From NCBI GenBank assembly GCA_007258455.2, contig VDFB02187766.1, forward strand, positions 397,268 to 461,267: DNA of 64,000 nt, given 5' to 3'. This document shows, in pieces, positions 43,986 to 57,617 of this stretch. The notes below the pieces were generated by a model. The model was given only the letters and a program-made list of their open reading frames with translations. It had not been told where the DNA came from and made no database searches. The position numbers were made by a program, and so were the translations under genes. The DNA comes from Sequoia sempervirens. Lineage: Eukaryota; Streptophyta; Pinopsida; Cupressales; Cupressaceae. Each line of letters begins with the position of its first letter. Position 1 is the stretch's first letter.

Positions 43986-44834
43986 CTGAAAAGAACCCCA
44001 ACACAAATCTCCATCATGGAGTTGCTAAAAATTTTATCCTCCCACAAGAAAATCCTTGAGGAAGCATTGGCTTCATCAACCGTCCCCGCAGATCTAGATG
44101 CAGAACAATTCCAAGCTATGGTCTGAAACATCATCACTTTGAATCTCCTTAAATTCTCTTATCAGGAGTTTCTTGCTCAACCATCTCACAACTGTTCACT
44201 CCATTTAGAGGTCCTAGTGCATAAAAACAAAGTCAAGTGGGTCTTGGTGGATGGAGGTGTAGGTTTGAACATTTACTCCCTCAAGCTCATTAAGAACCTA
44301 AAAATCTCATAGGATTCCATCAGAAAAGGAAAAGGCATCACAATCAGGGCATATGATGACCAAGAAAGAGTGTCCGAGGGCACAATTCAATTCCCTATTC
44401 AATTAGGGCTAGCTATCCTAGAAAACACCTATCAGGTCCTAGACCTCGACTTTCCTTATAACATTCTCCTAGGATGTCTGTGGATCCATGCAATGCAAGC
44501 AATAACATCAACCTTCAATCAATGTGTCAAATTCACATATGAAGGCCAAGAGGTCACCATCCATGGAGATCCTGAACCATTCTCTTACTACAAGAACCCA
44601 GAGGACCAATACTACAAAATTCCTCAAGTGCCTAAAAATGATGAAGGCCCATCAACACCATACATTGGTCCAGCCACTCTTGCTTCCACTTCAATGATAG
44701 AGACACCTGCCACTCCTGCCATCCCCACCATCTCTGATATCAAATTCATCATCCAAGACAATGGTTGCGGAAACTATACAATTCCCAAAAATGCTTTTGT
44801 GGTAGGAGAGTTACCACAATCTCCTAGATCATGA
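43986..44834 (+). pseudogene. Element C aspartic protease
   Basis: SIMELLKILSSHKKILEEAL, then SLHLEVLVHKNKVKWVLVDG with catalytic DGG at about 44250, AYDDQERVSEGTIQFPIQLG (flap) and FPYNILLGCLWIHAMQAITS (ILLGHPW end, His to Cys and Pro to Leu). Stops before 44370; open 44370-44834. Confidence 0.8.
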
Positions 44835-44979
44835 GGATGACCACAATCAAATGAAGCCTCCACACCCACTGAAGGATATTTCAACTTCAGCAGTTGGGTA
44901 AAACTTTCTGAGAAGTAATAGAGGAGGACTCATCCTGTCACCTATACCAAGAGAATAGACAGGTACTCAATCTACCAAT

Positions 44980-45081
44980 GGATGACAACAACAAAGGTTT
45001 GCAAATGATGCTTACAATAGGCTATGACAAAAACTAGAAACTGGGGAAAAATGACAATGGGCTTCTAATACCTATCATTCT
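44980..45081 (+). pseudogene. Element C G-patch module
   Basis: GLQMMLTIGYDKN*KLGKND then NGLLIPI, matching the G-patch after protease in B (KMGY, lGk, G-x-x-x-PI). One stop inside. Confidence 0.55.
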
Positions 45082-45640
45082 AGAGACATAAATGATAAAT
45101 CTTGGCCTTGGATGTACCCCTCTAAGTATAACCATATGTGCTTGAAATCCCCCAGTTAGCAAGGTTAAAAATCCTTAGTAATCAATAGCCGAACTTTGCT
45201 TACTTGTATCTATAGGTCGAGTCATAGATAACTTCACATTTGACATAACTAACTTCTATATTAGTAGTGATTATGAGGATCCCATAACCAACCTACCCAT
45301 GCTATTTCGAGGACATCACCCTTCTCATGATTAGTACTATGTCATTTGAGTCCATTGACCATCAAAACCATGAAATATGACTAGTTTACCCCCAACTCAT
45401 TGATTATGACCAATGAGGACTGCCAATTCTTGACACATTCAAAAATGATGAGATGCTCTTAGAATTCATGGGATTGTAGGATAATATTCCATGTGGGTAT
45501 CACAAATCAGGATTCATCATCGAGCTAGATACACATGTATATTATGGGGAAAAAATTGAATCCCTCAGTCACAAAAGCAAAAAACTGAGAATAATATCTA
45601 GGTCCTTGAGTGAAAACCACACTTGACACTCTCTAACTCA
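45082..45640 (+). pseudogene. Element C decayed pol linker
   Basis: Position of B's acidic linker; stops in all frames, only short recognisable acidic stretches. Confidence 0.4.
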
Positions 45641-45688
45641 AAAATAGTAAAAATAAAGGACACATAAAATGGTGAAAACCTCTCTGAG

Positions 45689-46670
45689 GTGCTCGAGGAT
45701 GGTGGATTCAATCTTCCTCTCATAGCTCTCCATCAGGAAAAATTAGTAGTCCTAGCCAGCAAATGCAACCCAGTTAACTTGGGAACGGAGGAGACCGCAC
45801 ACATCACATTCTATGCAGAATCACTACTACTAGAGGAACAAGAGCTCCTAGCAGCCTTCTTGAGAGAGAGACAAGTTAATTTTGCATGGAGTTATGTGGA
45901 CATGCCTAAGATTGATCCAGAGACTGTGGTTCACCACTTAGCAGTCTACTCTGAAGCAAAGCCAGTTAGACAAAAACTCAAGAAAATGCATCCTTAGATT
46001 ACTTTATTATTCAAGATGGAATTGAAGAAACTACTGGACATAGGATTCATATGGCCAATAGACTATCTAGAATGGGTGTGAAATCTATTTCCTGTCTCAA
46101 AACCTGATGGGAGCATTTGAATCTGCACGTATTCTATAGATTTAAACAAAGCATGTTCGAAAGATGATTTCCCATTGCCTAAAATTGACATAATTGTAGA
46201 CATGGTAGTAGGACATGAAATACTTTCTTTCATGGATGGCTTCTTTGGATACAACCAAATAATGATTGCTAAAGAAGACCAACACAAAACAACCTTCACT
46301 TGTCCATGGGGGACTTAATATTGGAACATGATGCTATTCGACCTAAAGAATGTTGGAGCCACCTATCAAAGAGCCATGACATTAATCTTCCATGACATGA
46401 TCCACAAGACTATTAAAGATTAAGTTGATGACATACTAGAAAAATCTATAAAAGGGAGAGATCACATAGTAACCTTGAGTGGTATTTTTGATAGGCTAAA
46501 GGAGTACAAGGTCTGCTTAAATCCAAAGAAGTGCATCTTCAGTGCACAATCAGGAAAGCTACTAGGATGCATAGTATCAATGAGGGGTATTCGAATAGAT
46601 ATTGCAAAGGTAAAAGCAATCCTTAAGATGGGGGTACCCAAAACATTGAAAGAGTTGAGAGGCCTCCAAG
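45689..46670 (+). pseudogene. Element C reverse transcriptase
   Basis: FAWSYVDMPKIDP entry, then KMHP, KLLDIGFIWPIDYLEWV, SIDLNKACSKDDFPLPKI, SFMDGFFGYNQIMIAKEDQH, TFTCPWGT, MLFDLKNVGATYQRAM, and a catalytic box where Tyr of YVDD is now TAA (46421-46423), followed by VDDILEKS and LNPKKCIFSAQSGKLLGC. Inactive. Confidence 0.85.
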
Positions 46671-47227
46671 GTAGGCTTCAGTCCATTCGTAGATTCATAG
46701 CACAACTGGCAAATAAACAAAACCCATATTCTCACCTACTCCACAAGGGGGTAGTGTACAAATGGGATGACAAGTGTGAGGAAACTTTCAACAAAATCAA
46801 AGAATATTTGCTCACACTACTGGTCCTCATGCCACTAATCCCAGGAAAACCATTAATCCTCTATGTGTCAGCAACAATAGTATCCCTTGGAGCTCTCCTA
46901 GCTCAGTACAATGAAAATGGGACAAAAAGGGACATCTATTACATTAGCCACACAATGGTCAGGCATGAGTTAAACTAATCATTCATTGATAAATCCTATC
47001 TAGCAGTAGTGTTTGATTCACAAAAATTCATACATTACATTTTGGCACACAAAATCAAACTCATCACCAAAATTGATCCCCCAAAATACCTACTGTCAAA
47101 GGAAATTCTCATAGGAAGGATGGCTAAGTGGGTCATGATACTATCAGAGTATGACATTGAATATGTGGAGTGGAAAGAAATCAAAGGCCAAGTCATCACA
47201 GATCAACTTGCAGAAGCACCAATCTAA
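46671..47227 (+). pseudogene. Element C native RNase H
   Basis: QSIRRFIAQLANKQNPYSHL, YKWDDKCEETFNKIKEYL, LYVSATIVSLGALLAQ, DIYYISHTMVRHELN, a stop at 46976, then FDSQKFIHYILAH and KWVMILSEYDIEYVEWKEIK, ending QLAEAPI. First catalytic Asp not seen (VSATIV). Confidence 0.8.
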
Positions 47228-47284
47228 TATGAAAATCCACTCATATCAAAGTTCCCAGATGAATCCATCTTTAATCTCAGCATA

Positions 47285-47720
47285 GTTGACCATTGGAAAC
47301 TCTACTTTGATGGTTCCTACATGCAACATGGATGAGAAATTGGTGTCTTTTTCATCAACCCATAGGGGGATTGTATACCTAGATCCTACAAATTGACATT
47401 TCCCTACACTAACAATAGTGTAGAGTATGAGGTTTTAACCATAGGTCTCATAATAGCAATGTAGTGGCACATCATGACCCTCAAAGTATATGGATACTAC
47501 CAGCTGATAATAAATAAAGTGAATGACGAGTACCAAACAAAGGATGATAAGTTGAATCCATACAAAAAATTGGTAGAGAGCCTAAAAGAATCATTCATCA
47601 ATATCACATTTGAGCAGATTCCCAAAGCCATCAATAGAGCAATAGATGCCATGACAACAATTGGATCCTTCCTGGATATCCCTCACAATGTCCCAAAACA
47701 TGAATTCTTGGTAGACAGCT
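47285..47720 (+). pseudogene. Element C second (archaeal-type) RNase H
   Basis: HWKLYFDGSYMQHG (Asp), TNNSVEYEVLTIGLIIAM (Glu), LKVYGYYQLIINKVN (catalytic Asp of GDS replaced by Tyr), FEQIPKAINRAIDAMTTIGS (Asn/Ala-Asp tail, D kept). Same order as B: after the native RNase H, before integrase. Confidence 0.8.
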
Positions 47721-47799
47721 TCTCATACCCACATTTGAGGTACTATAGTTAGAATTCATGTGCGAAATCATTGGTCCCAGTGATCCCAGGTACCATGAA

Positions 47800-49010
47800 A
47801 TTTACACCTAGTTGTGAATAGGGGTCCTACCTACTAACTTACCCTCAAGCCTAAAAAGAACCTTTGTCAAGAAAGCATCTTGGTTTTTCATCCTAGGAAA
47901 CACCCTTTACCGTAGGAGCATAGAAGGAACCCTACTATGTTGTTTAAATGACGAGGAGGCATTGACTGATTTAACTGAGGTGAATAACAGTATTTGTTGT
48001 TCGCACTCAAGTGGAATGACCTTGGCCAATAAATTGTTGAGGATGGGATATTATTGGCCTACAATGGAAAGAGAAGCACATGACTACATCAAAAGGTTCC
48101 TACAATGTTAGCAACATGGGGACCTCATCCATGCTCCAACTCAAGAACTTCATCCTATTATCACACCATGGCCCTTTTCGCAGTGGGGACTCAATCTCAT
48201 TGGAAAATCACTCCCACCTCATCTAATGGCCACAAGTTCATCATAACTGCCACTAAGTACTTTACCAAGTGGGTGGAAGCCATCCCCATGACATATATCA
48301 GTGGAAAGAAGATATCAAAGTTCATCTTGAACTACTTAATATGGCAATACAGTGTTCCCAAGCTATTATCTTAGATGATGGGACAACATTCAAGAATCAG
48401 GATGTTCATGATCTATGTAAAAATTCAAAATCCAACATAAACTTTTCCACTCCATATTATCCCCAGGCTATTAGCCAATGAGAAGCTACAATAAAACCAT
48501 TATAGAAAATCCTCAAAAGATAGTCAATGATGTAGGTTGTATTTGGAATTTGTAGCTAAGTCCCACCTTTGGGCTATTGAACCGACTTGTCAGGTACACC
48601 AACAAATTGCCACTCATACCTAATTAAATGGATCAAGGGAAGTATTACCCATTGAGATTGAGCTCCCACATCACTAAGAATATCAACAAGAGCTCATCAT
48701 GGATGAAAGAATACCAAGTATCAAAATTTGAATGAGTTGGAGCTACTAGATTAGTAGTGTATGGATTCTTTAAATCATTTGCAAGTCTATCAAAGCAGGA
48801 CTTAAGAGGAGCTATATGAGAAGATTAGAGTGGGACTTTTTCCAAGTCAAAGAACTTTTCCTAAAGGAAAATTAGAAGAGAACATCCCAAAAACAAAGGT
48901 AGAATTTGAACCCATTTGGTTGGAACATTTATCATCACAACAAATTACAAAGTTAGGAATATGGTTCTCAACACTAGAAGGTGAGCCTCTATAGGAGCCC
49001 ATGAACAACT
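47800..49010 (+). pseudogene. Element C integrase
   Basis: Zinc domain LGNTLYRRSIEGTLLCCLND, EVNNSICCSHSSGMTLANKL (first His to Cys), FLQCQQHGD-like with a TAG. Core: QWGLNLIGK (first catalytic Asp to Asn), FTKWVEAIPM, AIILDDGTTFKNQDVHDLCK (second Asp kept) and EATIKPL (Glu kept). The C-terminal part to about 49010 is heavily broken. More decayed than B's. Confidence 0.8.
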
Positions 49011-51657
49011 CTCATGGCAAAAAGTTTTATGCTAAATCCTTCAATTATAGAACCAAAATAACAAAAAATAGAAAATTTCATGAAAAAATGAGTCGCAGTG
49101 AAGAGCACGGAAAAGCAGTCATCTTGGTGACAAGAAAAAAATTGAAAAACTAAAAAAAATAAAAAAAGGATTAAAAACAGTAAAGTGAAAAAAAAATTTC
49201 TCTAGTGAAAACCACTTCGGTGGCGCTTTGGGCAAGTACCTTGGTGAAAACCTAGAAAATAAGCGCCTTGTGTAAATAAGCTCTCTCCATCCACGTTCGC
49301 GTCATAGCCTGGTCCTATGTTCATGTCATGATCCCTCCTAGTACTAATCGACCAATCCTCAAGGTCAATTTGTCCTACCTTTATCGAAGTAGTCTATTGC
49401 ATCACGTTGGGGGCATTCTCTCATCGGATCAGATTTGTGTATGTTCTTGAAGTTGATAAATCAAAAAATCCAAAAACATCATAAAACCAACAAAAATCCC
49501 AAAACATTGAAAACATATTAAAATCCCAAAACATGTCAAAAAGTCAATCAAAAATTCAAAAATAGAGTCATCTTCTAAAACTATGGGTATTTGAGCCTTG
49601 AACATAGGAAAAGTTGATCTTTGATCATCCCTCGAGACAATTAGGTCATTCCTTTAGGAGTCTGTCATAAGAAACTGACAATCCATTTGTTCATATCTCA
49701 TCAATAATCGAGTATGTGTCAGTCAAACTATGTGGTCTCTGTGTGTATAATGTAGATAAGGATAATTTTTTTATTAGCCCTTGAGGCCCCTAGGATAGGT
49801 CCTTAGGTTAGTCTCTTGGTCAAAATTTTAGAAAACCCCAAAACATTTGAAAATTTAAAAAAATCAAAACATTTGTAAAATCTCAAAAATACCAAAAACA
49901 ACCTCAAAACATTTCAAAAACTCCAAAAACATCCAAATATTTGAAAAAATCCATCTGTCTCATCTCACTTTCACTCGCAATAACATCATTCACAATAAAT
50001 CAACCATCATCCCCAACCTTTGGTGGTGTAGTTAGAAACAAGTCTAGCAGTTCAAAAGTGAAAACTCAAAACGTCAAAGTCTAAGGTTTAGGTCAATATG
50101 TAAACAAGTTGGTCAAATCTTTGGGTCAATAGCCTATCATCCAATTAGTCCCATATCAAAGTCATCTGATATTTTTATGTCCTAGGATGCATCCTTCCTA
50201 CAATGGACATCAACATCAGGCATCACCATACTTTAGTCTTGGCTAGTGGTATTGAAGAACATTAGCTTGTTTGTTTACTTTATCTTTATCTATTGATTTA
50301 TCTTATTGTGCTCATTCCAAGGCCCTCCCGATGATGTTTAATCAAAATATTTAGAGAGATAGGAATGGGGCAATGATCATTATCTTTTGTGCTTGTTGGA
50401 TATTTTTGTAATATAACCCTGGTCGTATGTGTTTTGTTTATATGTAGGGAGGATGTTTTGATATCTTGTTGACCACATTGGAAGGCTTTCCTTTCTATGT
50501 TTTGGTTTGAGATGCTTCGAATATCTAAACTACATTTCTAAATAAGGTTATGTATGCTAGGTGTGAATAGAAATACTCCTATCTGATTTTTAAGTCAAAG
50601 TCCATCACACTAGGTACAACGACATCCTAGTTCTTTATACCTTGATGCATTGTACTTATGTGTGTAATCAAACATAAGATAATTGGTCCTTTGAAAATTC
50701 CAATTCATTGGAAAAAAATCATCATCATCATCATCATCATCTCATGTCTTGTTGGAATCCCTTATTTTATTTTATCTCTTGCTTTTCTCACTAGCATGGT
50801 ACTATGATAGTTAATCAAAATTCATCATCATCAATGCATCCATCATGCATCCATCCTGCATCCATAAACCCTCAGCACATTACACATTTCATATTGCATA
50901 TCATATAGAGATTATTAAATCATATCATAACATTGCACTTCCAACATTGCATAATATAGATTAGTTATTCTAAAGTATCATCTACATGATCCATCATATC
51001 AAAAACATCCCATAGCATTATAAGCATTTTCATTCATTTACATCATTTGCATTCATTCTATCATAACATTGCATAAATCATCCCATAACACATATAAGCA
51101 TCTACACATCATACATTAAAAGCATCCATTTTCATCTCATAACCATCATATTCCATATATATCATTTCATCACATCATCATCATAGGACATCATCATAAA
51201 AATGCATAAGAAAATATATTGAAAAATAAATGCACATCATAAACATCATAGCATCATTGCATCACATTGCATCACATATAGAAAGTAAAAAAGCATCCAT
51301 AAATAGAATACAACATCACATCAAATCATATATATCATCAAAATATACATTGTCATTGTACAAATTAGGATCAAGTGTGGGTAATCAATCAAAATAGGCA
51401 TGGGGCTCCCCATGGCCGATGAATGTCTACATCATCAAATATATCTACATCAAACATTCGAGATGAACTAATCTTGAGCCTGTTTGTCATGAGATCGACC
51501 CTCAAATTGAACCTTTTCACTCGATCTCTCGAGGGGCAGTATACTGGCGTAATTCTTCCTTCGCTAGGGCAGCAGTGGGGCATCCAAAAAATTAGAATTT
51601 TTTTGAATTTTGATCAAGATAGTTTATTCTTTAAACCAACGCAACAAGTGCATCACT
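49011..51657 (+). repeat. Element C 3' region: A-rich and ATCAT-rich tracts
   Basis: No gene. 49460-49950: loose repeats of CCAAAACATT / AAAATCCCAAAAC; 50718-50742: (ATC)8 microsatellite; 50830-51360: CATCATAT / CATAACATTGCAT steps. The layout (A-rich repeat, then ATCAT tract, then polypurine tract) parallels B without its PMD ORF. Confidence 0.75.
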
Positions 51658-51673
51658 TCAAAGAGGGGAAAAA
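51658..51673 (+). other. Element C polypurine tract
   Basis: CAAAGAGGGGAAAAA directly before the TG of the 3' LTR. Confidence 0.85.
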
Positions 51674-52972
51674 TGTAGACATGGAAAATGTATTGATTGA
51701 CATTACACACATGATCTCGATTACTAACACCATTTCATCCTAAAGCATCCCTCAGTCTAACGATTTAATTGAATACCCTTATTTGATTAAATTCATCAAT
51801 CTTCCTCTGTTAATCAAATAAATCATTTATCTGATTAAGTCATTATTTCTTGTTAATTAAATCAATTAGTCTGATCTAATTATCCCTATCTAATTAAATA
51901 ATCAATTTTATTTGATTAAATCCCTAAATTCTCTGCCATTAAATTAAATAAATTAAAACCTTATTTGATTTAATCTAACTTCAACTCCTTTAATTAAATA
52001 AATAAAAAATCTTTACTTAATTAATCCTTTTATCATTTTCTTCTCATCTTTTCATTTAAATTAACCCATAAATCTAAGTCAAAATTGTCACATCATCTAA
52101 TCCTTCATTAAATTAATTAACCTTTCAATAATTTAATCCTAATTCATGTCCCATCCTCTAGCTTTTGCCACTTGCACAAGAAAATAGATTTAATTCATTT
52201 ATTAAATCCCTATTTTCTCTCAACATGGCATAATAGAGAATATTCCTTCAAATTTGAATTCAAATCCAAGTGGAATTTGTCCAACTCCAACAAGTCATTT
52301 ATTTCATCTTACATGTCTGTTTGCATTGAGCCAAGTGGCCTTTACTCCATTTGACTCTCCCTCCACCTTGTCATTTCACCATTTTCAAATTTCAAATTTA
52401 TGCATTTATGGGAACACTCATCAAAATGTGCACATCCTTCATCCATCCATCTCTTGAAAAGTGGCACCTTGCCATTGGTTGAATGTTAGTCCCACATTGC
52501 TTCATTTTGGGAATTTCTCCAACTTGTCATTCTATAAATAAGAGGTTTCATTCCTCATTTTAGCATCCACAATTTGAGCAAACTTACTATACTCAAATCC
52601 ATACTCAAGCATAGAAATTCTCATCTATTTTATCAATTTTTATAGCTAGGTTATGTAGATTTTCATCATGGAGTATGTTTGAATCTTCATCAACTGGATC
52701 ACTCTTCATCAAACATTAATCTTGCATCATAGGAGTTGGGAAAGGGCTAATTTTCACATCAAATTGGCACCAATTCCACCATGGGATCAAGAGTTTTCTT
52801 GTTTAATGAGGATTTAATCTCTCTTTTTGCTTTCTTATTGTGTTCTTCATTTCATTTCCTAATTTAAGCTTTGTAAATGGATTCCATGGGGAACTTAGAT
52901 TCTAAGTTGCATTTCAATCTTCTAATATGTCTATTTATTGTGTTTTGCAGGTGTTAGGATCTTGGGTTCACA
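51674..52972 (+). repeat. Element C 3' LTR
   Basis: TGTAGACATGG ... GGGTTCACA, mate of 35931-37228, followed by the CTAAG duplication at 52973-52977. Confidence 0.95.
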
Positions 52973-52977
52973 CTAAG
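52973..52977 (+). repeat. Element C target-site duplication, right
   Basis: CTAAG, mate of 35926-35930. Confidence 0.85.
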
Positions 52978-53111
52978 TATTGCATGCAAGAAGCTGACAT
53001 CGAAAAAACTCTTTGAGCATGCTACCAAAAGCAAAGGAGTTTTGAGCACAGACAGAGTTGAAGTGAATTGTTGAAAATTTTAACACAACCAAAGTTTTGT
53101 AGTACCCTAAA

Positions 53112-56100
53112 ATGGCTAGAAGTTCTCAAATGAAGGCACACGCCAACACAACCCAAAGCTTTTATGATGACATGATAGTGGCACTAGTCATCAAAATTTT
53201 TGCTAACACCTCTTACGCATCATCTAGGATGTTGGAAAAACTAGAATGGGTCCACACATGGGCCTTGGAAAAGCCAAAAAATGTTAGGGACCAAAGCCAA
53301 ATATAGGAGGAATGGAATGATATCCATGACCCCATCCTCACAAAGAACCCTAAGACTCTTAGGGAGGGAGCTTACAAAAGAATGAAAAGGGTTGATAGCA
53401 TAGATAAAATGGCATATAAGCTATGGTTCAATAGTCTTCTGTAGTATATGATTCCCTTTGTGCATCAATTCCCAAAGATTGTTCACAAGGGCATCAAACA
53501 TTTCAACCTAGATACCAACACCATAGAAGGTCAGACGCTAAGATTCAACATCAACGAAGATGCTATCCGGAACGTGCTATGTATCCAAATGAGCCACTCT
53601 AAAGTAGACAGAATCGAGATATTTACTCCAAAAAGTGGTAGTATCTTTTGGAGAGGTAGGGGCAAAGCTTTAGACTTGTATAATATGGAAACACAAAGGC
53701 CTCAAGAACTTTGTGATGAGCCGCCGAAAATCCTAGTCGTGCACAACGCCTTCAAGCAAGATATGCAGGATGCACTCTCTATGATGGTGTTTGTTCATAG
53801 CTTGGATGAAGACAAATGGGTGTGATAATTTTAGTTGGGCTTGGGTTTTAAGCTGTGAAATAAAAAGTCATTGTTCTGGTATGACTTCACATGAGTCATT
53901 TACTAAGAAATGATGAGACAAATATAGGAGTACAAAATGCAACACAAATTCAAGTTTCCTTCCTTGCTTGCTCATATGTTCTTATACCAGAAGCCTAAAT
54001 TCTTATATAAAATGATGTCATTATCTATTTTTACTGAGAAGGGAGCCAAAAATCCAGTTTCTGTATGGACTCCCCTCCTTCCCACAACACATGACTATTA
54101 TTAATTTTCATAGTTTTTCTTAACTCTAATTCTACTAGACTTGGATAAGAATGCTTGTCTCTATTGGCTTTCTACTCACTAGAGGAAGTTGATGTAGAGC
54201 TTGACTCCTAAATACGACTAGTTCCTCAAGAGGGATTTTACATTCATCTGCATGCATGAATTTACTAAGGAGCCATTCTAGTTCCTGGAGTATGTCACAC
54301 ATAGGGTATTGGCCCTTGAAACGTTTTGATAGATGTCCATTATTGATTATAAATTTTTTGGAGGAAAGGGCAAGAGAGGATTTCTCAATTGCCTAGTAAC
54401 CTTCAAATGGGTGGGAATGGTGAAAAAGTAGTCACACAAGTTACTGGAAGAAAATCTAGCTAATCTTGGGTAAGTGATAATATGCGACAAATGGAATTAC
54501 AACCCATTCGAAGACTTGGGTAATGAATTCATCAAGGTAACCCACAACCCCCAGCCGTATTGGAAAAATAAGTGGAGTCTGATGGAGGAGCATGACAACC
54601 TGCTAGTGGACCTAGCCTATATTCCTACTGATGACAATAGGATACCATGGCTTCAATTCTACCTTTGGTTAAAAAAGTACAATGAGAAGCACAAAATAGG
54701 GGTTGCCCTTCGTAACGAGTTGTCAAGGAAGGAAAAATAGAGTGAGGAAATAATTTGGGACTTTTTGATCTACCGAAAAGAAATCCAATGCCTTGATGCT
54801 TCTTACCAGAGCATAGCGATGGATGAAAGATTTGATAAATTATGGGATGATGCACACACTGATTCTGACGTGAGAAACACATCGAAAACACATGCAGAGG
54901 AGGGAAAGGAGAAAGAAAGTGAAGTAAAAAAGTCCCTAGTGCAACAAAAAGAAAAGGCAATGGAGTAGCCTAGCAAAGCCTCTTGAAATGTGCAGATCAA
55001 TATATCATGATCGGGAGCCTCGCATACATGCACCTAGACTACAAAAAGGTAAAAAAAAACCCAACAACAATAGTTAGAGACTGTTGAAGTGGAGGAATCA
55101 CCACCCAACAAGAGGTAGCACATAGATGTAGTTGAAGAAGAGGGTTTGCAGGAGCCCATAACAAGCCTAGGGCCGATAATGAGCACAGAGCTAGTGATGA
55201 TCCAAGGATCATATCCATATACACTATAGGTAAATTTCATTCCCTCTTCTCGTACTTCAAAATCTTTGGTCTCCCCTACTATTTTTGCATTTTCCATCAC
55301 TTTAGGTGTTGACCTTTCTTTTTCCACTTCTACCACAATGGTTGTGAGAGGTTTCACTCAATTATCCATTTGTTTCAACTCCTCCATGGACCCTTTCAAC
55401 TTTCATCACTACCTAGTTTTCATCTACTATCTCTTTTCCCTTTGCATCCATGACTGCCATGGAAACCCCTCTGGCTACTACTATATCAAGCCCAACTCAG
55501 TCTGCCTAGTAGATGGAGTCTACCATGACCCTGCTACTGCCACAACACCCGATGAGTCCTCTCGTTGGTTCACAAACTAGGTTTTGGCATATTCCTCCAT
55601 TCTCCCTACTTATAGTCAATCTTCTTCCTAGTGCACCTTTCATAGGTGAGCTAAGTCACCAACCCAATTTATAGCATAGGGTGATAAAACAAAGGAAGTG
55701 CGGGATATCAAAATCTAGAAGGAAAAGGCCAAGGATGCCAAGAAGTTGGCAAAGCCAAAGGTGTATAATATTTTCAATAAAGCTCAAAATTCACTGCATT
55801 TCACAACCATATACCCGAGTGTCATCAAACCATAGGGGGAAATGCAACCTAATGATCACAGTAGGTTGTGACCATCGATTTCCTCAAGTATGGTCACTAG
55901 CCGAAGAAAAAGGAGGAGGAGCTAAAACTTGTAAAGGAAAAAGTTAGAGGAGAAGAAATTGTGTGCTTATTGGAGAAAAAACATACAATGTAGATAGAGC
56001 AGACTAAACTTTGAGAGGAACTTGCAAAGTTCCAATCCTATGACCCCAATTTGGTCATCGTGCTGCAATGGAGGAACCAAGAATATTAGAACTAGTTGGC

Positions 56101-57070
56101 CCTAGTGGAGTAGGGATGCAACAAAAAGGTGAGGAGTTTGAATTTCAGCACACTCAATTGGAGCATAAATTGCAACAAAAGGACACCGACTTTGAGGCCC
56201 AAAGGGCTCAATTGGAGAAAGAACTCTAAGAGGTGAAGCTTTCCCTTGAGGGGGAATCAACAAAAAAGAATTGGGGTGAGGAAAACTATTCCATATAATT
56301 GAGAAACATCCAAGGATAGCTTGCAACCGCAAACCAAAGGATCACAAAACTGACACAAAATGTTGGCTTAAGGGATGCAAAGATCAGTCTTTTGAGGAGT
56401 TTTCCCCAAGCCCTAGTTGCCCAACTAGATATCCTTTTGGTGGGCCAATAGCTATATGTTTCATACTATGATAAGGTCAAGGCCTTCTGCCTGACACTTT
56501 AGTTGATGCCCCAATTTATGGCAAAGGAAACAAGTTTGGGCAAGGAAGTATGTGTAGCAATTGAGCAGTTCCCACAAATCATCACAAAGAGGGCTCTTGA
56601 GGTAGAAAAGTTATTGGATAGAGTCTACATGGTCTTGGATGAGGACTTGGAAAACTTAGGGATCAAAGATAGGAAGGCCACTGTCAAAACATCAAATGGG
56701 TTTACCCATTGCAATGTGGCCATCCTCCATGCTAGTGAGTGCACTACAAAACTAGACCAAACCATGAATAGCATACGGGCTAGGTTCTCCCAACTAATGC
56801 AGATGGGCTTACCCTCCCTATTTCTTTTTGATGACTTGGTGGCTACTGCGGAGTAGATTGTGACAAAAATAGAAGAGAAGTAGCAGGACACATCCACTTT
56901 CCATAGTTTTAGTCAACCCCCTACTATAGTAGATATTCAAGGCATCACTCATTAGATTGTGTGGTTTCTCTTCCAACTCGAGTCTAGGGATGGTATATTC
57001 ATGATGCTACCTTACAAAGAAATGATCGATCTAAGTGGAGCATAAGAAAATTTGTGTGACATATCAAAAC
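53112..57070 (+). pseudogene. Element A sense 3' ORF (env position), unknown product
   Basis: ATG at 53112, then about 1,300 codons mostly in one frame (53112 to about 56000, later in a second frame) with many TAG stops. Part 1: FYDDMIVALVIKIFANTSYA, YKLWFNSLLQYMIPFVHQFP-like, IEGQTLRFNINEDAIRNVL, DALSMMVFVHSLDEDKWV. Part 2 (54470-55000): NYNPFEDLGNEFIKVTHNPQ, PWLQFYLWLKKYNEKHKIG, then a Lys/Glu-rich stretch. Part 3 (56100-56870): heptad-rich coiled coil (LEHKLQQKDTDFEAQRAQLE). No transmembrane segment or signal peptide is evident, so I do not call it an envelope. Family not recognised. It ends about 0.6 kb before the 3' LTR of A. Confidence 0.6.
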
Positions 57071-57615
57071 CATCTGAGGCTGACTAGCTACCTCTGCAGG
57101 CTACTCTCTCTAGGCTCCAACTCCATCATCCCATGGATGACACTCTGGTCTACAAGCTAGAAATTTTTTTGGGTTCCTCGTTCCACACGTGAAACACCCC
57201 TAGTAGTCACCAAAAGTTGTGAATGTTGAATTCCTCAAGATCCCTCTAGGTGGTTTTTTTTTTCACTTAGTATCATCCCATGCCTCATCTTTTTGAACTC
57301 TATCCACTACTGCCATGTGTCCACCAGGCGTTCACCATAGAAAATCCTTCATTCACTCTCCTACCGGCTTCCACCATGCTTCCATGTATTATCACCATGG
57401 GCACTTATAGGTTGATTCCCTTCACTTTTCAATTGAGCCTCATCCACATGCCATGTAGTTTTCATCTGCGTACACTTTTTGGAATACCCCATAGTTGGCA
57501 CCGATAGTAAAGAATTCCTCCACATGTCTTCACTGCACAATATTTCAATGCAAGCAGGAGGAATCAATGAGTGAGCCTTGATGTGCTATGACATGTCTCT
57601 TTCATGGGGACTTCA
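57071..57615. other. Spacer before element A 3' LTR
   Basis: Ser/His/Pro-rich open stretch at 57280-57507 on the plus strand without recognised motif; otherwise nothing. Confidence 0.35.
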
Positions 57616-57617
57616 TC

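Larger units (their letters stand above)
35931..52972 (+). mobile_element. Element C: complete 17-kb Tat-like Gypsy retrotransposon
   Basis: Two LTRs of 1298 and 1299 bp, primer site, 2.8-kb leader, gag, protease, G-patch, RT, RNase H, second RNase H, integrase, long 3' region, polypurine tract, and a perfect 5-bp target duplication. It is a relative of B (same gag, protease and pol motifs) but a different family: LTRs and primer site differ. LTRs differ by about 7-8% (by eye). It contains a complete MITE in gag. No antisense PMD ORF is seen in its 3' region. Confidence 0.93.

Noticed and set aside
53112..57070. Envelope-like glycoprotein for the 3' ORF of element A
   Set aside because: No signal peptide, membrane anchor or cysteine pattern visible; only the position fits.
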